From Sphingobacterium multivorum (GTDB taxonomy: Bacteria > Bacteroidota > Bacteroidia > Sphingobacteriales > Sphingobacteriaceae), in assembly GCF_900457465.1 (NCBI RefSeq), contig NZ_UAUU01000009.1:372001-436000 (forward strand): a DNA stretch of 64,000 nucleotides, in the 5' to 3' direction. Positions within the stretch are counted from its first letter, which is position 1; the number at the start of each line of letters is the position of its first letter. This document shows, piece by piece, positions 37,546-46,245 of this stretch. The notes beneath the pieces were generated by a model. That model was given only the letters and a program-made list of their open reading frames with translations, was not told the origin of the DNA and ran no database searches. The position numbers and the translations under genes were made by a program.

Positions 37546-39720
37546 CTATTTGTGTGCGTCGTTTTGTTTTTCTTCTTTTTTACGTCCCAATATCTTGTCA
37601 AATAGCGATCGTTTTGGTTTCTCTGGTTCAGTCGCCTCCTCATCTTTCTTTTCCGTTAGATCCATTTGTTTTAGCTTCTTTGGAACAGATACACTTTCAA
37701 GATTATCGGCAGGAGAGCTACTTTCGAGACGATCGAACAACAATGGATCATCTCCCATATCAAATACATCAACCGAATCTACCACAGCTGGTCGAGCTGC
37801 CCGCAGATGCGGTTGCAGAACAACTTCATAAAAACCATAATTTGAAGTTGTTGAATCCACACTAATCTGCCCTGTTTTGGTCATAATATGACCATAGGTA
37901 TTAAAATAGCGCAACATATTCTCTTTCAGGTGCCCTGTCCAATCAAAAAAGTTGAGTCCTTTTTTAGGTCGTGGAACGATACTGGACAAAAATATACTCT
38001 CTCCAAGCCCCAACTGTGCCGGTGTTTTTCCAAAATAATAACGCGCAGCTTCGGTGATACCATATACATTATTCCCCCATTCGATGACATTCAGGTAAAC
38101 CTCGTACATGCGTTGTTTGCTGACTTGCTGTGAACGCTCCATCAGCCATACCAGCAAAATTTCTTCCAGCTTCCGCACAACGGTCTTATTCCGATTTAGA
38201 AAAACATTTTTTACCAGTTGCATAGATATCGTACTCGCCCCGCGCTTAAACCCTTTTTCCTTGATATTTGTAGCAATGGAGAGCTTAAAAGCCTTCTCCT
38301 CAAAGCCCTTGTGTTTAAAGAAAAAGGGGTCTTCTGTATTGATCAAACTAATCTGCATATAACGGGATATTTGATCTAGCGGTGTAAAATTAGGGTTTTG
38401 AGGCCCCACCACAATCTCCCGCATCGGCTTACCATCTTCGTAAGCTGTATACGTGAAAGGCGTATTTAGCATCGCAATATCAGCCTCTCCCCATTTAACG
38501 ACTTTTAAATCCCTATCATCCATTTTGGAAGAGAAAAGAAGCTTTTCGGGCTTTTTTATTTCGAGCGCAAAGTTTAGATCGTATTGAATGTGCCCCTCCA
38601 CCTGAATACCGTCTAAACCTGGAAATAGTCCAACTGGCATGGCATCAAAAAAGTGCTGAGCCTCGATCTTATCTGTGTGAATAGCGAAGAAGAGCTCTTT
38701 CTCCGGCTTGTGCACATACTTGACATAAGGGGAAAACACAAAATCTTTGACCTGTACGGTACTTTCTTTACTCACTTCAATCGATGATGCTCCAATATTC
38801 AATGCCCCCTGCATGATGGCTTCAGGAAAGATGACATCTTTACTAGAAATACGCCAGTGATTTACTTTCAAATTTTTAAAGCCCCATTGCCCATGCAATT
38901 CCAGCAATTCCTTATTCCTCCTGTGCGCCTTGTCCAGTCGGAAGGATATTTCATCAAAACTTACTGCAAGGCCAAATTTACGTTGCAACAAGGGAAGATT
39001 GACCTCCTTTTTATCAGAAAAAAGACGAAGGTCACATTCTTGATTATCCGAATCTATTGTTCCAGTCAGATTCCAGGCCGCTTCATGGTCGTTTAGCAGG
39101 AACTTCGTTTCCATATCTCCACCGTCGATCACCGCAGAGGGAATGACAATGCGCTGTGAAGTGCTGTCATCGCGATAGGAAAGCTCAAGGTTCTTGAGAT
39201 CAAGATCATTTGGAACCTTAAAAAACACATTTTTCAACAATCGATCTGCTAAAGCTGCCAGATTCTGTTTTGGATTATCATTTTCTACGGTATCTTTTTT
39301 CTGTTTCTTGAATAAGAAATCGTAGTTACTGACCGAGTCTTTTTTAACAAGAGAAACGGTCCCATTATCCAAAATAACCTGCCCCAATTTTACGTCTCCG
39401 AATAGCAAAGGCCACAATTTTACAGATACCGTAAGATCATTGATTTGTGCCAATTGATCGCGATGTCTGGGCAACAATTGTATATTCTTAAACTGTACTG
39501 CACTAATTCCCTGGAAGGCATAATATTGGATCTTCAATTCCATATCATACTTTTCAAGCAACTTTGCTTTCGCTTTGTTGATTGCTCCCATGAGCATGGC
39601 ATCTCTTTTCTGATAAGCATAGGTACCAACTGCAATAGCCAAAACCAGCATAGCAGCTAGCGCAATATAAAGCCATCGCCACTTGCGGGACTTAAAAGAT
39701 GTTATAAATCGATTGGACAT
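37546..39720 (-). CDS. GT51 peptidoglycan transglycosylase with long N-terminal region
   Basis: 724 residues. One membrane helix (about 14-32, WLYIALAAMLVLAIAVGTYAY) is followed by about 390 residues of extracytoplasmic, AsmA-like alternating strands. The glycosyltransferase-51 domain is at about 430-625, with its catalytic Glu in NTEDPFFFKHKGF, then RGASTISMQLVKNVFLNR and YLNVIEWGNNVYGITEAA. No transpeptidase domain follows; the end is a charged tail rich in Lys and Glu. This makes it a monofunctional lipid II polymerase, about three times the size of E. coli MtgA because of the N-terminal part. Inner membrane, periplasmic face. Confidence 0.87.
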   Translation of the reverse strand: MSNRFITSFKSRKWRWLYIALAAMLVLAIAVGTYAYQKRDAMLMGAINKAKAKLLEKYDMELKIQYYAFQGISAVQFKNIQLLPRHRDQLAQINDLTVSVKLWPLLFGDVKLGQVILDNGTVSLVKKDSVSNYDFLFKKQKKDTVENDNPKQNLAALADRLLKNVFFKVPNDLDLKNLELSYRDDSTSQRIVIPSAVIDGGDMETKFLLNDHEAAWNLTGTIDSDNQECDLRLFSDKKEVNLPLLQRKFGLAVSFDEISFRLDKAHRRNKELLELHGQWGFKNLKVNHWRISSKDVIFPEAIMQGALNIGASSIEVSKESTVQVKDFVFSPYVKYVHKPEKELFFAIHTDKIEAQHFFDAMPVGLFPGLDGIQVEGHIQYDLNFALEIKKPEKLLFSSKMDDRDLKVVKWGEADIAMLNTPFTYTAYEDGKPMREIVVGPQNPNFTPLDQISRYMQISLINTEDPFFFKHKGFEEKAFKLSIATNIKEKGFKRGASTISMQLVKNVFLNRNKTVVRKLEEILLVWLMERSQQVSKQRMYEVYLNVIEWGNNVYGITEAARYYFGKTPAQLGLGESIFLSSIVPRPKKGLNFFDWTGHLKENMLRYFNTYGHIMTKTGQISVDSTTSNYGFYEVVLQPHLRAARPAVVDSVDVFDMGDDPLLFDRLESSSPADNLESVSVPKKLKQMDLTEKKDEEATEPEKPKRSLFDKILGRKKEEKQNDAHK

Positions 39721-40231
39721 AATTATTACTTAATGCAAATTCGTGCATATCAACAGTCAAACTTAGATAAATTAGCTTTTATATGCAATTTAATTGCGTG
39801 GCATATATACGTAATTTATCGATCTCTCCTCTGCCTATTGAGGAATTTATTTATTGAGGAATTATACATGAAGTTTTTCTAAGCACACATAGACGGATAA
39901 AAATGATAAAAGCCATTCCGACCAATGGCATGACAACTTCCAATAAGCTTATTTTCTAGCAGGAATTTACAACTTATTTTATAGGGATTTAAAACGGGTT
40001 TTATAGGGGTTCATCCGAATGAAGTCCGAATGAGATCCCTATCAGGTCCCTATTAGGTCCGTTAAAAAAAAGGAATATTCACTTCATGTTTTGAACCTGA
40101 ACTATGGAAGATTAATGTCCCATCCCTTTTGGTGCAATACAGCTTTCTAAATCCCATTAAAAACAAAGAAATGACATGAAATTGATCTGCAATGAGTAGT
40201 TTTGTAATCCGTGATTACAAATGAATAACAG
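39721..40231. other. 511-base intergenic region with repeat-rich block
   Basis: Between the divergent GT51 and Mrp genes. It holds promoters for both strands (not resolved), a small hairpin near 39917-39934 (GCCATT, 6-base loop, AATGGC) and the palindromic repeat block at 39972-40064. No open frame of merit. Confidence 0.5.
39972..40064. repeat. Inverted and direct repeat block (TATAGGG / CCCTAT units)
   Basis: The left half has TTATAGGG-type units at about 39979 and 40000, and the right half has CCCTAT units at about 40037 and 40048 separated by AGGTC. The centre has ATCCGAATGA followed by AGTCCGAATGA as a direct repeat. AAAACGG at 39991 and CCGTTAAAA at 40059 are the outer inverted pair. 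The whole can fold back on itself around 40012-40035. Confidence 0.6.
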
Positions 40232-41296
40232 ATGGTTACCAAAGAACAAGTATTAAATGCATTATCCTATGTTGAAGAGCCTGATTTGAAAAAGGATCTT
40301 GTAACATTGAATATGATTCAAAATATCGAAATCGAAGGCCAAAAAATTTCTTTCGATGTCATTTTAACTACGCCAGCTTGCCCGCTTAAAGACCATATTG
40401 AGCATGCTTGTCGAAACGCTATAGCCCATTTCATCGACAAAAATCTCGAAGTTCAGATCAATATGACTTCCAATGTGATTGGGAAGCAAGGTGCACAAGT
40501 GTCGGGTATTAAAAATATCATTTTGGTATCTTCAGGCAAAGGTGGAGTTGGTAAATCTACGGTTGCCGCCAATCTAGCTCTTGCTCTCCATGCCAAAGGT
40601 GCTAAAACAGGACTTTTAGATGCCGATATCTATGGACCATCGCTTCCGATTATGTTTGGATTGGAAGGCGCTAAGCCAGGTTCGGTAGAAATGCCAGACG
40701 GACAGGTTAAAATTGAACCGCTTGAAAAATTTGGGCTGAAATTACTTTCAATAGGATTTTTCACCGATCCAAACCAACCTATTCCATGGCGTGGTCCAAT
40801 GACCACCTCCGCAATCAAGCAGCTTTTTAACGATGCGCACTGGGGCGAACTGGATTACTTGGTCGTTGATATGCCTCCAGGCACTGGTGACATCCATATC
40901 ACCGTATCGCAGACATTCCCTATTGCCGGAGCTGTGATTGTCACTACGCCGCAGCACGTTGCCCTGGCCGACGCCGTCAAAGGAATTGGAATGTTCTTAA
41001 TGGATAGCATCAATATTCCATTATTGGGTGTCGTGGAAAATATGGCCTATTTTACCCCGGCTGAGCTGCCAGAGAATAAATACTATATTTTTGGTAAAGA
41101 CGGTGGAAAACGTTTGGCAGAAGAATATAAAGTTCCTTTCCTTGGTGAAATCCCTTTATTAAAAGGCATTTCTGATGCTGGAGATAATGGTTTCCCAGTT
41201 GCCATAGATACCGAAGACCCTGTAACGAAATCATTTTTAACGATTGCAGAGAAAGTTGCCCAGCAACTTTCCATTATCCATAGCCAGGGGAAATAA
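40232..41296 (+). CDS. apbC: Mrp/ApbC iron-sulfur cluster carrier ATPase
   Basis: 354 residues. An N-terminal MIP18-like (DUF59) domain (about 1-90, YVEEPDLKKDLVTLNMI, TTPACPLKDHI) is followed by a deviant Walker A GKGGVGKST at residues 102-110. LVVDMPPGTGDIHITV is the Walker B/switch region. These ATPases carry Fe-S clusters to target proteins. The CxxC that binds the bridging cluster in many homologues is not visible at its usual place (ENMAYFTPAELPENKYYIFG), a substitution I believe is common in this phylum. It is divergent from the GT51 gene and ends in a strong terminator. Confidence 0.92.
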   Translation: MVTKEQVLNALSYVEEPDLKKDLVTLNMIQNIEIEGQKISFDVILTTPACPLKDHIEHACRNAIAHFIDKNLEVQINMTSNVIGKQGAQVSGIKNIILVSSGKGGVGKSTVAANLALALHAKGAKTGLLDADIYGPSLPIMFGLEGAKPGSVEMPDGQVKIEPLEKFGLKLLSIGFFTDPNQPIPWRGPMTTSAIKQLFNDAHWGELDYLVVDMPPGTGDIHITVSQTFPIAGAVIVTTPQHVALADAVKGIGMFLMDSINIPLLGVVENMAYFTPAELPENKYYIFGKDGGKRLAEEYKVPFLGEIPLLKGISDAGDNGFPVAIDTEDPVTKSFLTIAEKVAQQLSIIHSQGK

Positions 41297-41321
41297 TTAG
41301 TTAATAATGTCCCTCGTGCTT

Positions 41322-41363
41322 CACAAAAAAAAGGCTTTCATGCATATGAAAGCCTTTTTTTGT
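41322..41363. terminator. Bidirectional terminator between apbC and xth
   Basis: CACAAAAAAAAGGCTTTCAT, 4-base loop, then the complement through CCTTTTTTTGTG. It lies between convergent genes and serves both. Confidence 0.92.
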
Positions 41364-41377
41364 GAGATGCCATCTAA

Positions 41378-42145
41378 TTAGACGGCAAGCTCCAACAATA
41401 CCGGGCAATGATCGGAATGGACAGCATCTGGCATTATGCTGGACGATTTGATTTTCTCTGCCAGAGGTTTTGAAACCATATTATAATCAATACGCCAACC
41501 TAGGTTTTTCGCACGTGCTCCAGCACGGTAACTCCACCAACTGTAATGGTGCGGATCAGGATTTAAATGGCGAAAAGAGTCGATATAGCCCGAATTAATA
41601 AAATTCTCCATCCATTCGCGCTCCTCTGGAAGAAATCCCGAAGAATTTGCATTTGATTTTGGATTGTGAATATCAATAGCACGGTGACAAATATTATAAT
41701 CACCACAAACGACCAAATTCGGTTTTTCGACCAAAAGCTTATCGCTATATAACTGAAAATCCGCCAGAAAACGGTATTTAAAATCCTGTCGCACGTCTCC
41801 TGTCGTACCTGATGGAAAATAAGTACTCATCACGGAAACCTGATCAAAATCAGCACGGATAATACGTCCTTCAAAATCATAATCTTCATGGCCGCAACCA
41901 TACTCAATATGCTTAGGTGTGATACGCGTAAACAAGGCGACTCCGCTATAGCCTTTTTTTTGAGCGGGATACCAGTAATGCTCATAGCCCATCTGTTCCA
42001 ACAAAGCAATTTCAGGAATTTGATCCGGTGTAGCTTTAATCTCCTGAAGACAGATGACATCTGCATTTACAGTTTTCAACCAGCCTAACCAATCTTTCTT
42101 CAAGGCTGCACGTAAACCATTCACATTATAGGTTACTATTTTCAT
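41378..42145 (-). CDS. xth: Exodeoxyribonuclease III
   Basis: 255 residues, an AP endonuclease and 3'-5' exonuclease for base-excision repair. Motifs: MKIVTYNVNGLRAALKKDW at the start, CLQEIKA with the metal-binding Glu, VCGDYNICHRAIDIHNPK with the catalytic Asp and Asn, and the C-terminal SDHCPVLLEL with Asp-His. Length matches E. coli Xth. It is the last gene of a reverse-strand group (phosphatase, unknown, cyclophilin, xth) and ends in the shared terminator. Confidence 0.96.
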   Translation of the reverse strand: MKIVTYNVNGLRAALKKDWLGWLKTVNADVICLQEIKATPDQIPEIALLEQMGYEHYWYPAQKKGYSGVALFTRITPKHIEYGCGHEDYDFEGRIIRADFDQVSVMSTYFPSGTTGDVRQDFKYRFLADFQLYSDKLLVEKPNLVVCGDYNICHRAIDIHNPKSNANSSGFLPEEREWMENFINSGYIDSFRHLNPDPHHYSWWSYRAGARAKNLGWRIDYNMVSKPLAEKIKSSSIMPDAVHSDHCPVLLELAV

Positions 42146-42217
42146 TTTTTGAATATTGAGATGCTAAATAATAAAGGAAAAAGCTCTTCAACCCCTGATT
42201 TGCGAATCATAACGACA

Positions 42218-42976
42218 TTAATAATCCTTGGAAGAGAACAGATCACCAATTTTAGAAAAGATACCCGTCTGAGGTTTTAGACCTTTTAGTTCTCGCTCCA
42301 GGTTTAACGCTTCTCGTCTTGTGAGCACGTGCATGCTCATTTTCTGGTCGACTTCTGGCCTATCGTGCTTATCGGTTTTCACAGCTGCAATCTGATCGAT
42401 GACATCCACGCCTTTGACCAGCTCACCAAATACGGTATAATTCCAATCCAAATGCGGAGCTCCACCAATAGTCGTATACGCCTGACGTTGCACTTCCGAA
42501 AATTTCTTACCATTCATTCGTGTTTGCTCCAAACGATCGAGGTCTTCAGGGGTGAATACCTTTCCCTGAACGAGATAAAATTGAGAACCTGAAGAAGCCT
42601 TTGCGGGATTATTATCTCGAGCCGCTCCGATAGTACCTTTTTTATGGAATAAACCATCCTGAATCTCTGCAGGAATTGTATACCCTGGTCCTCCATTACC
42701 CAATTGAGCGCCGCCAACGGCATTTCTTGAATCAGGATCACCACCCTGAATCATAAAATTCTGGATGACACGATGGAACAAAGTCCCGTCGTAATATTTA
42801 CTTTTTGCCAATTTGACAAAGTTATCCCGATGTTTAGGTGTCTCATTATACAACCGCAGCACACAGGTCCCCTTGTCAGTAACGATCTGTACATATTTAA
42901 ACTCGGGTTTAGCCGCAAATGCCAAAACCTGCAGAAAGCAGAATACTGCTATTAAACTAGCCTTTAAAAATTTCAT
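42218..42976 (-). CDS. Cyclophilin-type peptidyl-prolyl isomerase, exported
   Basis: 252 residues. Signal peptide 1-21 (MKFLKASLIAVFCFLQVLAFA). The cyclophilin domain spans about 28-215, with FHRVIQNFMIQGGDPDSRN, GPGYTIPAEI, GSQFYLVQG and YTVFGELVKGVDVID. The Arg-Val-Ile-Gln-Asn-Phe-Met-Ile-Gln-Gly-Gly-Asp core is intact. A C-terminal extension of about 35 residues is not part of the fold. It catalyses proline isomerisation during folding of periplasmic or outer-membrane proteins. It is 58 bases after the unknown gene and 72 before xth on the same strand, so probably co-transcribed. Confidence 0.93.
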   Translation of the reverse strand: MKFLKASLIAVFCFLQVLAFAAKPEFKYVQIVTDKGTCVLRLYNETPKHRDNFVKLAKSKYYDGTLFHRVIQNFMIQGGDPDSRNAVGGAQLGNGGPGYTIPAEIQDGLFHKKGTIGAARDNNPAKASSGSQFYLVQGKVFTPEDLDRLEQTRMNGKKFSEVQRQAYTTIGGAPHLDWNYTVFGELVKGVDVIDQIAAVKTDKHDRPEVDQKMSMHVLTRREALNLERELKGLKPQTGIFSKIGDLFSSKDY

Positions 42977-43034
42977 CTGTTAATAATTATATGCTCCCAA
43001 TTAGAACTTCCAATTTTTTCAATTGTGCTATTTT

Positions 43035-43382
43035 CTAGATAACGTTTAATTCCTCAAAATAATTTATGATCAAGGACTTCATAATCAGTTCTTGTTCCAA
43101 AAGCGTATAGTTAGGAATAGGTTTTACCAATTCCCAATGTGGCCACCCCTCTTCATCCAGACCTTTCAGATTATAAAATCCCATTGCACTGAAAAGACGA
43201 CAGGTCGCAATGTGCATCAATTCTTCTTTTTCCCGTTTTGAGAACTTTTGAGCACCTTTACCCAATTCCTGAACACCAATGAGGAATAAACAGACTTTGA
43301 TGTCCGGCTTTTCCATATCGAATAGTGAAGCAATTTCATCCTGTAGAATACTCCACTTCTTATTTACTTCTGCTGCCTTCAT
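43035..43382 (-). CDS. Conserved-looking small protein of unknown function
   Basis: 115 residues, no signal peptide or membrane segment. It is helical and charged at the start (MKAAEVNKKWSILQDEIASLF), with a central KVCLFLIGVQELGKGAQKFSKREKEELMH and a C-terminal GWPHWELVKPIPNYTLLEQE. I could not assign a family. Gene spacing (37 bases after the phosphatase gene, 58 before the cyclophilin gene) and protein-like composition make it a real gene. Cytoplasmic. Confidence 0.75.
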   Translation of the reverse strand: MKAAEVNKKWSILQDEIASLFDMEKPDIKVCLFLIGVQELGKGAQKFSKREKEELMHIATCRLFSAMGFYNLKGLDEEGWPHWELVKPIPNYTLLEQELIMKSLIINYFEELNVI

Positions 43383-43419
43383 TTTTTTGTTTTAAACAAA
43401 CTAAGATAAATAAATACAC

Positions 43420-43866
43420 TTATGCCGTTAGATTCCCTCCTTTTGCAATAACCTCTGCACAGCGCTGATCAATCATCTGAAAAACTGGATCGAACAAATT
43501 ATCGTCAAAATACGGATCGGGAACAACATCATCTCCTAAAAACAATTTCACTTTGTTCAGGTCTTCCTTATCAATCACCTGAGCGCATACATCTTCATAA
43601 TTTTGTCTATCCATCACAAATATAAGATCATATTCGGCAAAAAAATGCGGCTTGAAATGTCGGGCCCGCTGACCGGAAATATCGACACCATACTTCTTTG
43701 CAATGGCTATCGCCCTACGGTCGGGTGCTTCACCAATGTGCCAGTCACCTGTACCCGCCGATTCAACGACCCAATTTAATTGATTATCCGCAACTTTTTG
43801 TTTTAATATACCATGTGCAAGGGGCGAACGACAGATATTGCCCAAACAAACCATTAAAATCTTCAT
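43420..43866 (-). CDS. Low-molecular-weight protein-tyrosine phosphatase
   Basis: 148 residues, the normal length. The P-loop CLGNICRS lies at residues 7-14 (Cys7, Arg13), and the general acid Asp is in VVPDPYFDD near residue 117. It hydrolyses phosphotyrosine or arginine-phosphate on proteins. No BY-kinase or capsule gene is nearby, so a role in polysaccharide export is not supported by context. First gene of the reverse-strand group. Confidence 0.94.
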   Translation of the reverse strand: MKILMVCLGNICRSPLAHGILKQKVADNQLNWVVESAGTGDWHIGEAPDRRAIAIAKKYGVDISGQRARHFKPHFFAEYDLIFVMDRQNYEDVCAQVIDKEDLNKVKLFLGDDVVPDPYFDDNLFDPVFQMIDQRCAEVIAKGGNLTA

Positions 43867-44304
43867 CTCTATAATTTTAAAAAACTATCAAGCAATCGCG
43901 ATACCGTTGACTGATCCAACTAAAGGACGCAAAGAACGCCTTTAGCCCATATAATCAGGCTCTCATTCTTGTCGATAGCAAAATATATAATAAATCATCA
44001 GGCCAGAAAGACGCAGCTTAACAAGTACTGGCGCTGTTCGGCACTTCATTCCGCAAAATAGCTAAACTAAAATTATTAAGGAAACAACCAGCTTAAAATT
44101 GACCTACATGTTACCAAGTGACATAGCATTTCCACCAAATTTTCCTGATTTCGCATACAAAAACAGCGGAAAAACCCGCCTAAAAATCATTCTGACCAAT
44201 AACTGAGTTCATTAAAGCCAATGAAATTAAACAATGCTTAGTAAACCAAGCATAGCGAGTTCATTACTCCCTTAATGAAAAAACGTGATCATAATACAAA
44301 GGAT

Positions 44305-44396
44305 AAAACCTTCATGACTTCGCAGCCACCAATAGCAATGAAAGCAAACTGAAGGTTTTTTCTGGCCAATAAGATCAGACACTTTCAGAAAAAAAA
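44305..44396 (+). repeat. Dispersed intergenic repeat, copy B
   Basis: Arms AAAACCTTC (44305-44313) and GAAGGTTTT (44351-44359) around a 37-base loop. Relative to copy A both arms carry a change that keeps the pair (T-A to C-G). The element ends in a poly-A run that is the T-run of the protease terminator on the other strand. Confidence 0.8.
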
Positions 44397-44426
44397 GGTG
44401 GCCTAACCTTACGGCTAGAACCACCT
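44389..44426 (-). terminator. Terminator of the Do-family protease gene
   Basis: On the reverse strand AGGTGG (44426-44421) pairs with CCACCT (44401-44396), with a second inner helix CTAGCC/GGTTAG, followed by a run of T. Confidence 0.8.
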
Positions 44427-44461
44427 AAACTATATTAATCAACCAATTCTTAATTCAACGC

Positions 44462-46015
44462 TTAATATTCTACTGGGAAGCTCAATTGAACAGCACCACC
44501 TTGAGGAGATACCCCTTTCAATCGCACAATATTACGTTGTGTTGCGCCAAGCGCAGTTTCAACATCGTCTACTGTATTTACAGCTTTTCCATTAACCTCA
44601 GTAATGACCAATCCACGCTCTACACCGAAGTAATCAAAGATGCCACCACGATTCACTTGGGTCACAACAACTCCAGAGTTGACACCCAGCTCTTTTTTCT
44701 TCTGAGCTGAAGCAGGAATAAAGCTTGCACCCAATTTATTGTAAATCTCCGTTGCACTTTTAGAAGCTTTACCGCCGGTATTTGCGGTCTTCAAGGATTC
44801 TTCCCCTTTCAATGTCATGGTTACTTGTTTTTCCTTACCATCACGTTTGTAGGTGACATTGACCTTATCTCCAGGACGCGCACGGCCTATAGTTTCACTT
44901 AAGACAGGTGAACCTGTGATCACTTTTCCATTAATCTTGGTCAGGATATCTCCTTTTTTAACACCTGCAGCCTCTGCGGCACCACCAGCTACAACGTCTT
45001 GAACATACAAGCCATCAACATCTGTGAAACCTTTCTCTTTAGCAAGTTCAGGTGTTATTTCGGTATAGGTAACACCGATATAACCGCGTTTTACATTACC
45101 GTATTCGACAAAGTCATCGACAATCTTTTTCACCAAATTGACCGGAATCGCAAAACCATAACCCGCATATGTTCCTGTCGGAGAAGCGATAGCAGAGTTA
45201 ATACCAATCAATTCTCCCGAAGCATTCGTCAACGCACCACCACTATTTCCTTTATTGATAACAGCATCTGTTTGAATAAAGGATTCTATCGCTGAACTCA
45301 CCGGGATTTGATCCTGTCCACCACCAAATGGATTACCACGTTGTTGCTGACCTTCACTCAGAATACCGATCTGACGACCCTTTGCACTAATGATACCTGC
45401 GGTAACTGTAGATTGAAGCCCTAGCGGGTATCCAAAAGCCAACACCCATTCACCGACATTGACATTATCTGAGTTACCTAACTTGACCACAGGAAGCCCC
45501 TTGCCTGACACTTTCAACAAGGCTAAATCTGTATTCGGATCACGTCCGATCAATTTGGCTTCAAACGTACGTTTGTCTGTTAATACGACTTCAATTTTAT
45601 CTGCATCTTCTACGACGTGGTTATTCGTTACAATATAACCATCATCCGAGATAATTACACCTGATCCGGATGCCTGCACAGGTTGCGCCTGCATTTGACG
45701 ACGTCCACCACCTTGTGGCATGCCAAAAAACTCTTCAAACATATCGAACGGAGAACCTTGCGATTGCTGTGATCCTTTACGGCTATAGGTTGTCTTAATA
45801 TGCACTACACCTGGCGACACTATTGCGGCAGCCTGGGTGAAATCAGGATTGCCTGTTGAAGACATAACTCCTGTAGGATTGTTTGCAAAATAAACTTTTT
45901 GTTTGTCTTCGAAAGACATACCATCCAACTTCTTATTCTCAATAAGCTTGTAACCACCTAATGCTACCGCTCCACCGAAAACAGCCGTTAATAGCGTTAA
46001 ACCGACCTTATTCAT
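44462..46015 (-). CDS. degP: Do/DegP-family serine endoprotease
   Basis: 517 residues. An N-terminal membrane or signal segment (VGLTLLTAVFGGAVALGGYKL) precedes the trypsin-like domain. The catalytic triad is visible: His in TNNHVVEDADK, Asp in NTDLALLKV, Ser in GNSGGAL. Two PDZ domains follow (about 310-405 and 420-515), the first with GLYVQDVVAGGAAEAAGVKKGD. A Gln/Gly-rich loop (about 80-110) corresponds to the regulatory LA loop. It degrades or refolds damaged periplasmic proteins. No sigma-E-type promoter was recognised. Monocistronic. Confidence 0.94.
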   Translation of the reverse strand: MNKVGLTLLTAVFGGAVALGGYKLIENKKLDGMSFEDKQKVYFANNPTGVMSSTGNPDFTQAAAIVSPGVVHIKTTYSRKGSQQSQGSPFDMFEEFFGMPQGGGRRQMQAQPVQASGSGVIISDDGYIVTNNHVVEDADKIEVVLTDKRTFEAKLIGRDPNTDLALLKVSGKGLPVVKLGNSDNVNVGEWVLAFGYPLGLQSTVTAGIISAKGRQIGILSEGQQQRGNPFGGGQDQIPVSSAIESFIQTDAVINKGNSGGALTNASGELIGINSAIASPTGTYAGYGFAIPVNLVKKIVDDFVEYGNVKRGYIGVTYTEITPELAKEKGFTDVDGLYVQDVVAGGAAEAAGVKKGDILTKINGKVITGSPVLSETIGRARPGDKVNVTYKRDGKEKQVTMTLKGEESLKTANTGGKASKSATEIYNKLGASFIPASAQKKKELGVNSGVVVTQVNRGGIFDYFGVERGLVITEVNGKAVNTVDDVETALGATQRNIVRLKGVSPQGGAVQLSFPVEY

Positions 46016-46219
46016 AAACTTATTTCTATTTTAAAATGTCCTAATATATGCTGATAACTTTTGCTCCTAAAATTACCGATTTTATTCGGATATGTTCAAA
46101 TGTAATACCATTTCAAGGCCTTCGGAAAATCCGACACGTTAAAAAATGTTAATTGCTAGACAAATGCAATCATTTTAACAAATCTTAACTTTTACCCGGT
46201 TTTTTGTAACAAAAAAACG

Positions 46220-46227
46220 TATTTTTG
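46220..46227 (+). promoter_or_regulatory. Putative -7 promoter box for dapF
   Basis: TATTTTTG is an exact TAnnTTTG match, 18 bases before the chosen dapF ATG at 46246. It argues against the upstream ATG at 46225. A TTTTTG lies 13 bases further up, closer than usual. Confidence 0.45.
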
Positions 46228-46245
46228 TTACTACAAATCAACGTA

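Larger units (their letters stand above)
43867..44461. other. 595-base intergenic region
   Basis: It contains a bulged hairpin at 43920-43945 (CTAAAGG...CCTTTAG), a short direct repeat (GAGTTCATTA near 44205 and 44260), the dispersed repeat copy B (44305-44396) and the Do-protease terminator. No gene seen. Confidence 0.5.
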
